Source: Mesorhizobium sp. M7A.F.Ca.US.008.03.1.1
GTDB lineage: Bacteria; Pseudomonadota; Alphaproteobacteria; Rhizobiales; Rhizobiaceae
Assembly (NCBI RefSeq): GCF_003997495.1
Contig: NZ_RZRU01000007.1
Location: 62,001 to 126,000, forward strand
Direction of reading: 5' to 3'
Length of the DNA: 64,000 nucleotides
The translations under genes and the position numbers were made by a program. The notes beneath the pieces were generated by a model that was not told where the DNA came from, made no database searches, and was given only the letters and a program-made list of their open reading frames with translations. Below are positions 16,336-26,207 of this stretch, piece by piece (the first letter of the stretch is position 1; each line of letters starts with the position of its first letter).

Positions 16336-17150
16336 CAGGCAGCCCTCGGTCCGATGCCATGCTGATGGTCCCGGTGGTCGTGATCATGGCCATGGTGCCC
16401 ATGGCCATGATCGTGTTCGTCTGGCTCGCACCAGGGCGCATTCTCTTCCCAGGCTTCGTGGAAGCGGCGGGCGCGCAACAGGTTTTCCGGCTTTAGCGTT
16501 TCCCTGGTTTCGCCCCAGGCAATCGGCTGGCGGGCAAGCAACAGTGTTTCGGGGAAATTCTGCCGCACCAACTCGAGATCGTGGACCACTACCATTATGG
16601 TGCGTTCCTCGCCATGCCAGTGCTTGATCAGGGCAATAAGGTCGCCGACCGTCTTGGCGTCGACGGCGTTGAACGGCTCGTCGAGCAGGATGAGGTCGGC
16701 GTCCTGCAGCAGGACACGCGCAAACAGCGTGCGCTGCAACTGGCCGCCCGACAGCGTGTCGATCGGCCGCTTCTCGAAGCCGCCGAGGCCGACCGCCATC
16801 AGCGCCTTGCCGACGTCATAGCGATCTTCCCTGGTGTAGCGGCCAAGCAGGCCGCGCCGTGGCCACAGGCCGAGCGAAACCAGATCCACCACCCGCGCCG
16901 GAAAGGAGCGGTCGAGTTCCGATTGCTGCGGCAGATAGGCGGCGCGAACGCCAGGCGCGCGGATGACCTCGCCGGCCATCGGCTTCAGGACGCCGACAAT
17001 ACCTTTCATCAGCGTCGATTTGCCGGAGCCGTTGGCGCCGACGACAGCGGTCAGCGAGCCCTTGCGTATGATGCCGTCGAGATGATGGATTGCCGGATGG
17101 CTGCCGTAGCCAAGCGTCAGGTCGCGGAATGTCAGGCAGGTGTTTGTCAT
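16335..17150 (-). CDS. Metal ABC transporter ATPase with His-rich C-terminus
   Basis: 271 residues. Walker A GANGSGKST, signature LSGGQLQRT, Walker B LILLDEPFNAVD and the switch His (VVVHD) are intact. The last ~25 residues are an alternating His/Asp/Gly tail (about a dozen His), which is unusual on the ATPase and looks like a cytoplasmic metal buffer or sensor. It is the first gene of a three-gene operon (ATPase, permease, binding protein). A Zur-like palindrome sits upstream at 17206-17221. Confidence 0.93.
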   Translation of the reverse strand: MTNTCLTFRDLTLGYGSHPAIHHLDGIIRKGSLTAVVGANGSGKSTLMKGIVGVLKPMAGEVIRAPGVRAAYLPQQSELDRSFPARVVDLVSLGLWPRRGLLGRYTREDRYDVGKALMAVGLGGFEKRPIDTLSGGQLQRTLFARVLLQDADLILLDEPFNAVDAKTVGDLIALIKHWHGEERTIMVVVHDLELVRQNFPETLLLARQPIAWGETRETLKPENLLRARRFHEAWEENAPWCEPDEHDHGHGHHGHDHDHRDHQHGIGPRAA

Positions 17151-17205
17151 TCTGCGATCCGTGAGGGCGACGAAATCCGCTGCGGGCAGCGGCCGATTGG
17201 ATATG

Positions 17206-17221
17206 TGATGTTATTACATTA
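17206..17221 (-). promoter_or_regulatory. Zur-like operator upstream of the metal ABC operon
   Basis: TGATGTTATTACATTA pairs at 12 of 16 positions and contains ATGTTAT, resembling alphaproteobacterial Zur boxes (ATGTTATAnnATAACAT type, from memory). It lies 56-71 bp upstream of the ATPase start. This, with the His3-Asp ligand set, favours zinc. Confidence 0.5.
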
Positions 17222-17377
17222 GTCAACAAGCCAATCCGGCGGAATTGCGTCTGCAGGGTCAACTTGCCGTGTGTGGATATCATATGCCCTTGGCCCAAGG
17301 GGATTCGACCTTGCGACCTTGCCCGAAGCCGGCCGCGACTCTAAAGAAGCGCAACCGCCACAGGAAGGAACCATCAA

Positions 17378-17722
17378 ATGAGCATTCGTCGCATCGATGT
17401 CGGCCCACGCATGAGCCAGATCGTCATTCACGGAGATACCGTTTATCTGGCCGGCCAGGTCGGTCAGCCGACCGGCAACGTCGCTTCGCAGACCAGGGAT
17501 ATCCTGGCGGCCGTCGACGAACTGCTGGCCAAGGCCGGTTCCGACAAGAGCAAGATCCTGCAGGCGATCATCTGGCTGGCCGACATGAGCACCTTTGTCG
17601 AGATGAACGCTGAGTGGGACAAGTGGGTGCCGCAAGGCAACACGCCGGCCCGCGCCACCGGCGAAGCAAAGCTCGCCACCCCGGAATATCTGGTCGAGAT
17701 CATTATTACCGCTGCGATTTGA
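17378..17722 (+). CDS. RidA family (YjgF/YER057c/UK114) protein
   Basis: 114 residues, typical. RidA enzymes hydrolyse reactive enamine/imine intermediates from PLP enzymes. The family pattern is visible in IVIHGDTVYLAGQVG, the conserved Arg in NTPARATGEAKLATPEYLVE, and a final beta strand. The usual Cys near the Arg (as in RAC) is here Thr, placing it in a Rid subfamily that may have other substrates. An AGGAAGGAA ribosome site precedes ATG 17378. It stands alone, convergent with hutC across a palindromic repeat. Confidence 0.9.
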   Translation: MSIRRIDVGPRMSQIVIHGDTVYLAGQVGQPTGNVASQTRDILAAVDELLAKAGSDKSKILQAIIWLADMSTFVEMNAEWDKWVPQGNTPARATGEAKLATPEYLVEIIITAAI

Positions 17723-17728
17723 GTTTTT

Positions 17729-17857
17729 ACCCTCCCCCTTGTGGGGAGGGTCGCTGCGAAGCAGCGGGGTGGGGGTCGGCGCCGGACCCCCACCCCGTCT
17801 CGCCACCATTGCTTCGCAATGCCGGCTCGCCGACCCTCCCCACAAAGGGGGAGGGTG
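17729..17857. repeat. GC-rich palindromic intergenic repeat, copy 1
   Basis: About 129 bp bounded by ACCCTCCCCCTTGTGGGGAG at the left and its near complement ending in AAGGGGGAGGGT at the right, with inner palindromes GCTGCGAAGCAGC and GGGGGTCGGC/GCCGGACCCCC. It fills the gap between the convergent ridA and hutC genes and can fold as a long hairpin. Related elements lie at 37099, 49561 and 63620. Confidence 0.8.
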
Positions 17858-17865
17858 AAGAAAGA

Positions 17866-18599
17866 CTACCCCTGCGGCCTGAACCTTGCCACCAGCGTGT
17901 GGCTCTCGGCCGCATAGGTGAAGCGCACATGGGTGACCGGATGCTCGGCGCTCCATGTCCGTCGCTCGACCACCAGGCACGGCGCACCGGTCTCTATGTC
18001 GAGTGCGGCCGCGATATGCCTGTCGGCTGCGACAGCGCGAATCCGGTGCTCGGCTTCGCTCCACGGCACGCGGCCAATCAGCCATGGTCCTGGCGCGACG
18101 GCCATGAATTCCTCGTCTGCTGCCTCGGGCACGGCGATCAGGTTGATCAATCGCTGTTCATGCGCGAACGGCCGCTCGCCGGCGAAATGCCGGCACTCCA
18201 GCGCCAGCACCGGACCGGCGGTGGCAAGCTCCAGCAAGGCGCGATCCTCGGTATTGCTGCGCCTTTTGTGCCGCGCCACGCGCTCGTAGCGGTAGGGCAG
18301 GCCGAGCGCTTCGACCTCAATGCGGATATCGTGGATTTCCAGCACCGCCGCCTGCGACTGCGGCCGGCGCACAAAGCTGCCCGAGCGGCGGCGGCGCTCG
18401 ATCAGTCCGGCCTTGGCAAGCTGTGACAGCGCCTTGTTCACCGTCATGCGCGAGCAATTGTATTGCACGCTCAATTCGTGCTCGAACGGGATGCGATGGC
18501 CGGGCGCCCAGGCACCGGACAGGATTTTTTCGTTGATGTCGGAAAGGATGCGCTGGTGCAGCGAGCCGCCGCCTTCCGCTTCCACTGTGCCGGCCATGC

Positions 18600-18603
<4 letters not shown>
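17866..18603 (-). CDS. hutC: Histidine utilization repressor, GntR/HutC family
   Basis: 245 residues from ATG 18603, overlapping the hutF stop by 4 bp (ATGA); Met3 is an alternative. An N-terminal GntR winged helix (SGAWAPGHRIPFEHELSVQY, then NCSRMTVNKALSQLAKAGLI) is followed by a UTRA effector domain. HutC represses hut operons and is released by urocanate (known). It is co-transcribed with hutF and presumably acts on the palindromic region between hutF and hutI. Confidence 0.95.
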
Positions 18604-19979
<1,376 letters not shown>

Positions 19980-20001
19980 GCGATGATGGCACTTGCAGTG
20001 C

Positions 20002-20040
20002 GTTTCAATATGTATATACATAATCGTCATCGATTGAAAC
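20002..20040. promoter_or_regulatory. Nested palindromic hut operator
   Basis: A perfect 14-bp palindrome TATGTATATACATA (20009-20022) resembles HutC sites (core TGTATATACA). An outer inverted repeat GTTTCAAT (20002-20009) with ATTGAAAC (20033-20040) surrounds it. It lies between hutF (start 19979) and hutI (start 20048), so it can control both operons. Confidence 0.75.
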
Positions 20041-20047
20041 GGAAAAG

Positions 20048-21286
20048 ATGATGGCTGGACAGAGCAAAAGCCGGGCAGGGGATCTTCGTCTGTGGCGCAA
20101 TGCGCGGCTCGCGACCATGGCCGAAGGATCTGCCGGACTTGGCGTCGTCGAACATGGCGCGGTCGCTGCGCGTGACGGCCGCATTGTCTATGCCGGCCCC
20201 GAGTCGGAGCTGCCCCCGACGCTTGCCCAGGGCGCCGAGACGGTCGATTGCGAGGGCCGCTGGATCACACCCGGCCTGATCGACTGCCACACCCATCTGG
20301 TCCATGCCGGCAACCGCGCCAACGAATTCGAGATGCGGCTGGCCGGTGCTACCTATGAAGAGGTCGCCCGGGCTGGTGGCGGCATTGTCTCCTCGGTCAA
20401 ATCCTTGCGGGCCGCCAGTGAAGACGATCTGGTCGCGCAATCACTGCCGCGCCTCGATGCGCTGATCGCCGAGGGCGCAACCACGGTCGAGATTAAATCG
20501 GGCTACGGCCTCGACCTCGAAAACGAGAAAAAGTCGCTGCGTGCCGCGCGGCAGTTGGGCAACCAGCGGCCGGTGACGATCCGCACCACCTTTCTCGGGG
20601 CTCACGCGTTGCCGCCGGAAGCCAAAGGTGACAAGGACGCTTTCATCGATCTGGTCGCCAAGGAAATTCTCCCATCGGTTGCCGCCGAGGGACTGGCCGA
20701 TGCCGTCGACGGTTTTTGCGAGGGCATCGCCTTTTCGCCGGACCAGATGGCGCGCGTCTTCGATGCCGCCAGGGCCGCCCGCCTGCCGGTCAAGCTCCAC
20801 GCCGACCAGCTGTCCAACCTGCATGGCGCCGAACTCGCCGCCCGTTACGGTGCGCTGTCGGCCGACCATCTCGAATACACCGATGAGGCAGGTGCAGCGG
20901 CGATGGCCAGGGCAGGGACCGTGGCGACGATCCTGCCCGGCGCCTACTATTTCATTCGCGAAACCAAGAAGCCGCCGATCGGCCTGTTTCGCCAGCACGG
21001 CGTCAGGATGGCCGTCGCTACCGACAACAACCCCGGCACCTCGCCGCTGACTTCGCTGCTTCTGACCATGAACATGGCCGCGACCTTGTTCGGCCTGACC
21101 GTCGACGAATGCCTTGCCGGCGTCACCCGCGAGGCGGCCCGCGCCCTTAGTTTGCTGAGGGAAACCGGCACGCTTGAGGTCGGAAAATCCGCCGACCTGG
21201 CGATCTGGGACATCGAGCGCCCCGCCGAACTCGTCTACCGCATGGGCTTCAACCCGCTGCATGCCCGCATCTGGAGAGGACAATGA
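20048..21286 (+). CDS. hutI: Imidazolonepropionase
   Basis: 412 residues (Met1 or Met2). It hydrolyses 4-imidazolone-5-propanoate to N-formimino-L-glutamate. The amidohydrolase metal site is visible in [20 protein letters not shown], with [16 protein letters not shown] and ATDNNPG further on. First gene of hutIHGUD; its stop overlaps hutH as ATGA. Its start lies only 7 bp beyond the operator's outer arm, so repression at the operator would block initiation directly. Confidence 0.97.
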   Translation: MMAGQSKSRAGDLRLWRNARLATMAEGSAGLGVVEHGAVAARDGRIVYAGPESELPPTLAQGAETVDCEGRWITPGLIDCHTHLVHAGNRANEFEMRLAGATYEEVARAGGGIVSSVKSLRAASEDDLVAQSLPRLDALIAEGATTVEIKSGYGLDLENEKKSLRAARQLGNQRPVTIRTTFLGAHALPPEAKGDKDAFIDLVAKEILPSVAAEGLADAVDGFCEGIAFSPDQMARVFDAARAARLPVKLHADQLSNLHGAELAARYGALSADHLEYTDEAGAAAMARAGTVATILPGAYYFIRETKKPPIGLFRQHGVRMAVATDNNPGTSPLTSLLLTMNMAATLFGLTVDECLAGVTREAARALSLLRETGTLEVGKSADLAIWDIERPAELVYRMGFNPLHARIWRGQ

Positions 21287-22824
21287 CCGAACTGACCCTG
21301 AAGCCCGGCAATGCGACGCTGGCGGACTGGCGCGCCATCTATCGTGGCGCCGTGCCCAAGCTGGACGATGCCTGCCAGCCGAAAATCAAGGCGAGCGCCG
21401 AGGCCGTCGCCAGGATCGTTGCCAAGGGCGAGCCGGTCTATGGCATCAACACCGGTTTCGGCAAACTGGCCAGCGTCCGCATCCCGGCCGAGGATCTCGA
21501 GACCTTGCAGCGCAACATCGTGCTGTCGCACGCCGCCGGCGTCGGCGAGCCGATGCCGGTTGCTGTCTGCAGGCTGATGATGGCGCTGAAGCTCGCCAGC
21601 CTGGCGCAGGGCGCCTCCGGCGTGCGGCCGCAGACCATTGAATTGCTCGAAGCAATGCTGGCCAACGACGTCATCCCGGTGGTGCCGGCGCAAGGCTCGG
21701 TCGGGGCGTCGGGCGACCTTGCCCCGCTGTCGCACATGACGGCGGTGATGATCGGCGTCGGCGAATGCTTTACCCCGCATGGCCGTTTCCCGGCCAAGGT
21801 CGCCTTCGTCTCGCATGGGCTGGAGCCGGTGACATTGGGCGCCAAGGAAGGCTTGGCGCTGCTCAACGGCACCCAGTTTTCGACCGCCTATGCGCTGGCC
21901 GCCTTGTTCGAGGCCGAAGTGCTCTACCAATCGGCGCTGGTCGCCGGTGCCCTGTCGACCGACGCGGCAAAAGGCTCCGACGCCCCCTTCGATCCCCGCA
22001 TCCATGTGCTGAGAAAGCATCCCGGCCAGATCGAGACGGCTGACGCCCTGCGCAATCTGATGGCCGGCAGCGCCATCCGTGAATCACATCGGGTTGGCGA
22101 CGAACGTGTGCAGGATCCCTATTGCTTGCGCTGCCAGCCGCAGGTGATGGGCGCTGCACTGACCGTCCTGCGCCAGGCGGCCGACACGCTCGGCACCGAG
22201 GCCAATGGCGTCACCGACAATCCGCTGATCTTCGCCGAGGATGACACCGCACTTTCCGGCGGCAACTTCCACGCCGAGCCGGTGGCCTTCGCCGCCGACA
22301 TGATCGCGCTCGCCGTCTGCGAGATCGGCTCGCTGTCGGAACGCCGCATCGCCATGCTGGTCGATCCAGCACTTTCGGGCATGCCGGCCTTCCTGACGCC
22401 CAAGCCCGGCCTGAACTCCGGTTTCATGATCCCGCAGGTGACCGCGGCGGCCCTTGTCTCGGAGAACAAGCAGAAAGCCTATCCGGCCAGCGTCGATTCG
22501 ATCCCGACTTCGGCCAACCAGGAAGACCACGTGTCGATGGCCGCGCACGGCGCGCGCCGGCTGATCGGAATGGTCGAGAATGCCACCGCGGTCATTGGCA
22601 TCGAATTGCTCGCCGCCGCGCAAGGCTGCGACTTCCATGCGCCGCTGGCGTCGAGCGATGCCCTGGAGGCCGTGCGCAAGCTGGTCCGGGCCGAGGTGCC
22701 GCATCTCGACAATGACCGGCATTTCCACCCCGACATGGAAAAGGCGATCGCCATGGTGCGCAGCGGAGCGACCATCAAGGCCGCCGGCGCGATAGCGCTG
22801 CCGTCGATTTCCGGAGCCATGTGA
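21283..22824 (+). CDS. hutH: Histidine ammonia-lyase
   Basis: 513 residues. It deaminates L-histidine to urocanate. The Ala142-Ser143-Gly144 triad in [14 protein letters not shown] forms the MIO electrophile, at the numbering of the classic enzyme. [14 protein letters not shown] and the [11 protein letters not shown] segment are also family hallmarks. Starts inside the hutI stop and shares one base with the start of hutG, so it is translationally coupled on both sides. Confidence 0.98.
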   Translation: MTELTLKPGNATLADWRAIYRGAVPKLDDACQPKIKASAEAVARIVAKGEPVYGINTGFGKLASVRIPAEDLETLQRNIVLSHAAGVGEPMPVAVCRLMMALKLASLAQGASGVRPQTIELLEAMLANDVIPVVPAQGSVGASGDLAPLSHMTAVMIGVGECFTPHGRFPAKVAFVSHGLEPVTLGAKEGLALLNGTQFSTAYALAALFEAEVLYQSALVAGALSTDAAKGSDAPFDPRIHVLRKHPGQIETADALRNLMAGSAIRESHRVGDERVQDPYCLRCQPQVMGAALTVLRQAADTLGTEANGVTDNPLIFAEDDTALSGGNFHAEPVAFAADMIALAVCEIGSLSERRIAMLVDPALSGMPAFLTPKPGLNSGFMIPQVTAAALVSENKQKAYPASVDSIPTSANQEDHVSMAAHGARRLIGMVENATAVIGIELLAAAQGCDFHAPLASSDALEAVRKLVRAEVPHLDNDRHFHPDMEKAIAMVRSGATIKAAGAIALPSISGAM

Positions 22825-23642
22825 TGGCAAGCACGCCCTGGCTCACCGTCACGCCCGGTACCGCCCCGCTGCTGGTGTCGATCCCGCACACCGGAATCGA
22901 TCTCGCCGGCCTGGAGAACCGGCTGGTGTCGCCTTGGCTTGGCCGCCGCGACTGCGACTGGTGGATCGACAAGCTTTATGATTTCGTAGGCGATCTCGGT
23001 GCGACTGTCGTGCATACGGCGATCTCTCGCACCGTCATCGACGTCAACCGCGATCCATCCGGCGCCTCGCTCTACCCCGGCCAGGCGACGACCGGCCTGT
23101 GCCCCACCGAGACTTTCGATGGCGATCCGCTCTACCGCGAAGGTGAAGAGCCAGGACCTTCAGAAGTTGATGAGCGGCGCGAGAAATTCTTCGTGCCCTA
23201 CCATGCCGCCTTGCAGGCCGAGATCGACCGGTTGCGTGGCCTGCACGAAAAGATCGTCCTCTATGACTGCCACTCGATCCGCTCGGTGCTGCCGCGCCTG
23301 TTCGAGGGCACGCTGCCGGTTTTCAATCTCGGCACCAATGACGGCAAGAGCGCCGATCCGACGCTGCAGGCGATGGTCGGCCAGATCATGGCCGAGACCG
23401 GGGAGACCTTTGTCGTAAACGGCCGCTTCAAGGGCGGTTGGATCACGCGCCATTTCGGACAACCTCAAGATGGCGTGCATGCGCTGCAGATGGAGCTCTC
23501 CAACCGTGGCTACATGCGCGAGCCGGAGGGTAAGGGCGAGCCCGACAATTGGCCAGTGCCCTATGACGCCGAGTTCGCAGCACCGATCCGCGCCACGCTG
23601 CGGAAAATTCTCGAGACCGCGACATCCTGGGCGCGCGGCTGA
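22824..23642 (+). CDS. hutG: N-formylglutamate deformylase
   Basis: 272 residues. This N-formylglutamate amidohydrolase family enzyme releases formate and L-glutamate, the last step of the pathway. Motifs are LLVSIPHTGIDL at the start, SRTVIDVNRDPSG, the metal-site DCHSIRS and ELSNRGYM. ATG 22824 shares its A with the hutH TGA; a GTG three bases earlier is possible. It acts on the product of HutF, encoded by the divergent operon. Confidence 0.95.
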   Translation: MASTPWLTVTPGTAPLLVSIPHTGIDLAGLENRLVSPWLGRRDCDWWIDKLYDFVGDLGATVVHTAISRTVIDVNRDPSGASLYPGQATTGLCPTETFDGDPLYREGEEPGPSEVDERREKFFVPYHAALQAEIDRLRGLHEKIVLYDCHSIRSVLPRLFEGTLPVFNLGTNDGKSADPTLQAMVGQIMAETGETFVVNGRFKGGWITRHFGQPQDGVHALQMELSNRGYMREPEGKGEPDNWPVPYDAEFAAPIRATLRKILETATSWARG

Positions 23643-23669
23643 CATCAGGTCCTTTTATGGAGTGACGCC

Positions 23670-25340
23670 ATGAACAATCCTCGCCACAACATCCGTGAAG
23701 TCCGCAGTCCGCGCGGCACCGAAATCAGCGCCCGCTCCTGGCTGACGGAAGCGCCGCTGCGCATGCTGATGAACAATCTCGACCCGGACGTCGCCGAAAA
23801 CCCCAACGAGCTGGTCGTCTATGGCGGCATCGGCCGGGCGGCGCGGACCTGGAACGACTTCGACCGTATCGTCGCCTCGTTGAGGACGCTAGCCGATGAC
23901 GAGACTTTGCTGGTGCAGTCGGGCAAGCCGGTCGGCGTGTTCCGCACCCATCCCGACGCGCCGCGCGTGCTGATTGCCAACTCCAATTTGGTGCCGCACT
24001 GGGCGAATTGGGAAAAGTTCAACGAGCTCGATAAGAAGGGGCTGATGATGTACGGCCAGATGACGGCCGGCTCGTGGATCTACATCGGCACGCAAGGCAT
24101 CGTGCAGGGCACCTACGAGACCTTTGTCGAGGCCGGCCGCCAGCACTATGGCGGCAATCTCAAGGGAAAATGGATCCTGACCGGCGGGCTCGGCGGCATG
24201 GGCGGCGCCCAGCCGCTCGCCGCCGTCATGGCCGGCGCCTGCTGCCTGGCCATCGAATGCAATCCGGACTCGATCGATTTCCGCCTGCGCACCCGCTACG
24301 TCGACGAGCGCGCCGACTCGCTCGACGAGGCGCTGGAAAAGATCGAACGCTGGACCAAGGCCGGCGAGGCGAAATCGGTCGGCCTGCTCGGCAATACGGC
24401 CGAGATCGTCCCGGAAATGTTCAGGCGTGGCATTCGCCCCGATATGGTCACCGACCAGACCTCGGCGCATGATCCCATCAACGGCTATCTGCCGAAAGGC
24501 TGGACGATGGCTGAGTGGCGCGAGAAGCGCGTCAGCGACCCCAAGGCAGTCGAGAAGGCAGCCCGCGCCTCCATGCGCGAACATGTCGAGGCGATGGTGG
24601 CGTTCTGGAACGCCGGTGTGCCGACGCTCGACTATGGCAATAACATCCGCCAGGTAGCCAAGGAGGAGGGGTTCGAGAACGCCTTTGCCTTCCCCGGCTT
24701 CGTGCCCGCCTACATCCGTCCGCTGTTCTGCCGCGGCATCGGCCCTTTCCGATGGGCAGCTCTGTCAGGCGATCCTGAGGATATCTACAAGACCGATGCC
24801 AAGGTACGCGAACTGACGCCCGGCAACACCCATCTGCACAATTGGCTCGACATGGCGCGCGAGCGCATCGCTTTCCAGGGCCTGCCGGCGCGCATCTGCT
24901 GGGTTGGCCTTGGCGACCGCCACAGGCTCGGCCTCGCCTTCAACGAAATGGTGGCCAAGGGTGAGCTGAAGGCGCCTGTCGTCATCGGCCGCGATCACCT
25001 CGATTCCGGCTCGGTCGCCTCGCCGAACCGCGAAACGGAATCCATGAAGGACGGTTCGGACGCGGTGTCCGACTGGCCGCTGCTCAACGCGTTGCTCAAC
25101 ACGGCGTCCGGCGCCACTTGGGTGTCGCTGCATCATGGCGGCGGCGTCGGCATGGGCTTTTCCCAGCACGCCGGCATGGTCATCGTCGCCGACGGCACGC
25201 GGGACGCAGCAAGGCGCCTGGAGCGGGTGTTGTGGAACGACCCGGCAACCGGCGTCATGCGCCACGCCGATGCCGGCTACGAGATCGCGGTCGAATGCGC
25301 CAAGGAGCATCAGCTCAACCTGCCCGGCATTCTCGGCTGA
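23670..25340 (+). CDS. hutU: Urocanate hydratase
   Basis: 556 residues. It converts urocanate to 4-imidazolone-5-propanoate using tightly bound NAD+. Hallmarks are [20 protein letters not shown], the glycine-rich [10 protein letters not shown], the conserved Cys in [16 protein letters not shown] and the C-terminal [26 protein letters not shown] ribosome site precedes ATG 23670. The gene follows hutG by 27 bp. Confidence 0.98.
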   Translation: MNNPRHNIREVRSPRGTEISARSWLTEAPLRMLMNNLDPDVAENPNELVVYGGIGRAARTWNDFDRIVASLRTLADDETLLVQSGKPVGVFRTHPDAPRVLIANSNLVPHWANWEKFNELDKKGLMMYGQMTAGSWIYIGTQGIVQGTYETFVEAGRQHYGGNLKGKWILTGGLGGMGGAQPLAAVMAGACCLAIECNPDSIDFRLRTRYVDERADSLDEALEKIERWTKAGEAKSVGLLGNTAEIVPEMFRRGIRPDMVTDQTSAHDPINGYLPKGWTMAEWREKRVSDPKAVEKAARASMREHVEAMVAFWNAGVPTLDYGNNIRQVAKEEGFENAFAFPGFVPAYIRPLFCRGIGPFRWAALSGDPEDIYKTDAKVRELTPGNTHLHNWLDMARERIAFQGLPARICWVGLGDRHRLGLAFNEMVAKGELKAPVVIGRDHLDSGSVASPNRETESMKDGSDAVSDWPLLNALLNTASGATWVSLHHGGGVGMGFSQHAGMVIVADGTRDAARRLERVLWNDPATGVMRHADAGYEIAVECAKEHQLNLPGILG

Positions 25341-25352
25341 TTGGCTGAGCCG

Positions 25353-25940
25353 ATGCGCATCCTGCGGGCAGCCGAATACCGGTCGATGCCGTGGAAGAAC
25401 GGGGGCGGGGTGACGACGGAAATCGCCGTCTCGCCCACGGGTGCCGGGCTCGACGACTTCGACTGGCGCGTGTCGATGGCGCGTGTCGAATTGAGCGGGC
25501 CGTTCTCGCAGTTTGCCGGCATCGATCGCACCCTTGCCGTGCTTGAAGGCGAGGGCATCGTCCTCGAGATCGCCGGCTGGCCGCCGACATCCATAAACAG
25601 GACGACCGCCCTGTTTTCTTTCCCGGCCGACGTGGAGACCTCGGCCGCGCTGATTGGCGGACCGATCACCGATCTCAATGTCATGACCCGCCGAAGCCGG
25701 ATGACGCATTCGGTCGAACGCCTGGTGATTTCGGCCCCCGCGGAAATCCGCACTGAAGCCGGCACAACGCTCATCCTGTGCTTGAACGGCGACGTCAGCG
25801 TGCCCGCCGCCGAACCGGTTCGCCTCGGGCCGCTCGACACGCTGCTGTCCGGTCCGGCCAGCACCAGCCTGCTTGTCCAACCCGCCCATGAGGCAACCCT
25901 GTTCGTGATCCGGATCGGCGCCATCGCCGGCAACGATTAA
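25353..25940 (+). CDS. hutD: HutD family protein
   Basis: 195 residues from ATG 25353 (an in-frame TTG at 25341 abuts the hutU stop). A cupin-like HutD/Ves protein; the N-terminal RSMPWKNGGGVTTEIAV, FDWRVSMARVE and TRRSRMTHSVERL segments are diagnostic. HutD has been proposed to limit hut induction, perhaps by binding a pathway intermediate such as formylglutamate (known proposal). Last gene of the hut operon. Confidence 0.93.
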   Translation: MRILRAAEYRSMPWKNGGGVTTEIAVSPTGAGLDDFDWRVSMARVELSGPFSQFAGIDRTLAVLEGEGIVLEIAGWPPTSINRTTALFSFPADVETSAALIGGPITDLNVMTRRSRMTHSVERLVISAPAEIRTEAGTTLILCLNGDVSVPAAEPVRLGPLDTLLSGPASTSLLVQPAHEATLFVIRIGAIAGND

Positions 25941-26207
25941 CGCTTGTTTCCAAACATGATCGCGGTGCCAGTGAAATATAGCGTAAGCTGCTGGCGGCAT
26001 CACGAAAAAGCCTGAATCCTCTCCGCCGATCTGGCTTGGCGGGAAGTGGGGTGCTTGTCTTTGAGTTTTGCTGAGAGACGACGCCCTGTCGTGGTGCGGA
26101 AACAAACTTTCGGCAAGTGGGGTTTATGCAACCAATTGCATTTGAACCGGTTTTAGGGCCATTGCCGTGGCGGTGACGCCGCTCAGTGCCCGCTTACGGA
26201 ATTTTCA

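Noticed and set aside
17729..17857. CRISPR-like repeat array
   Set aside because: The repeats are palindromes within one element, not regularly spaced direct repeats with spacers.
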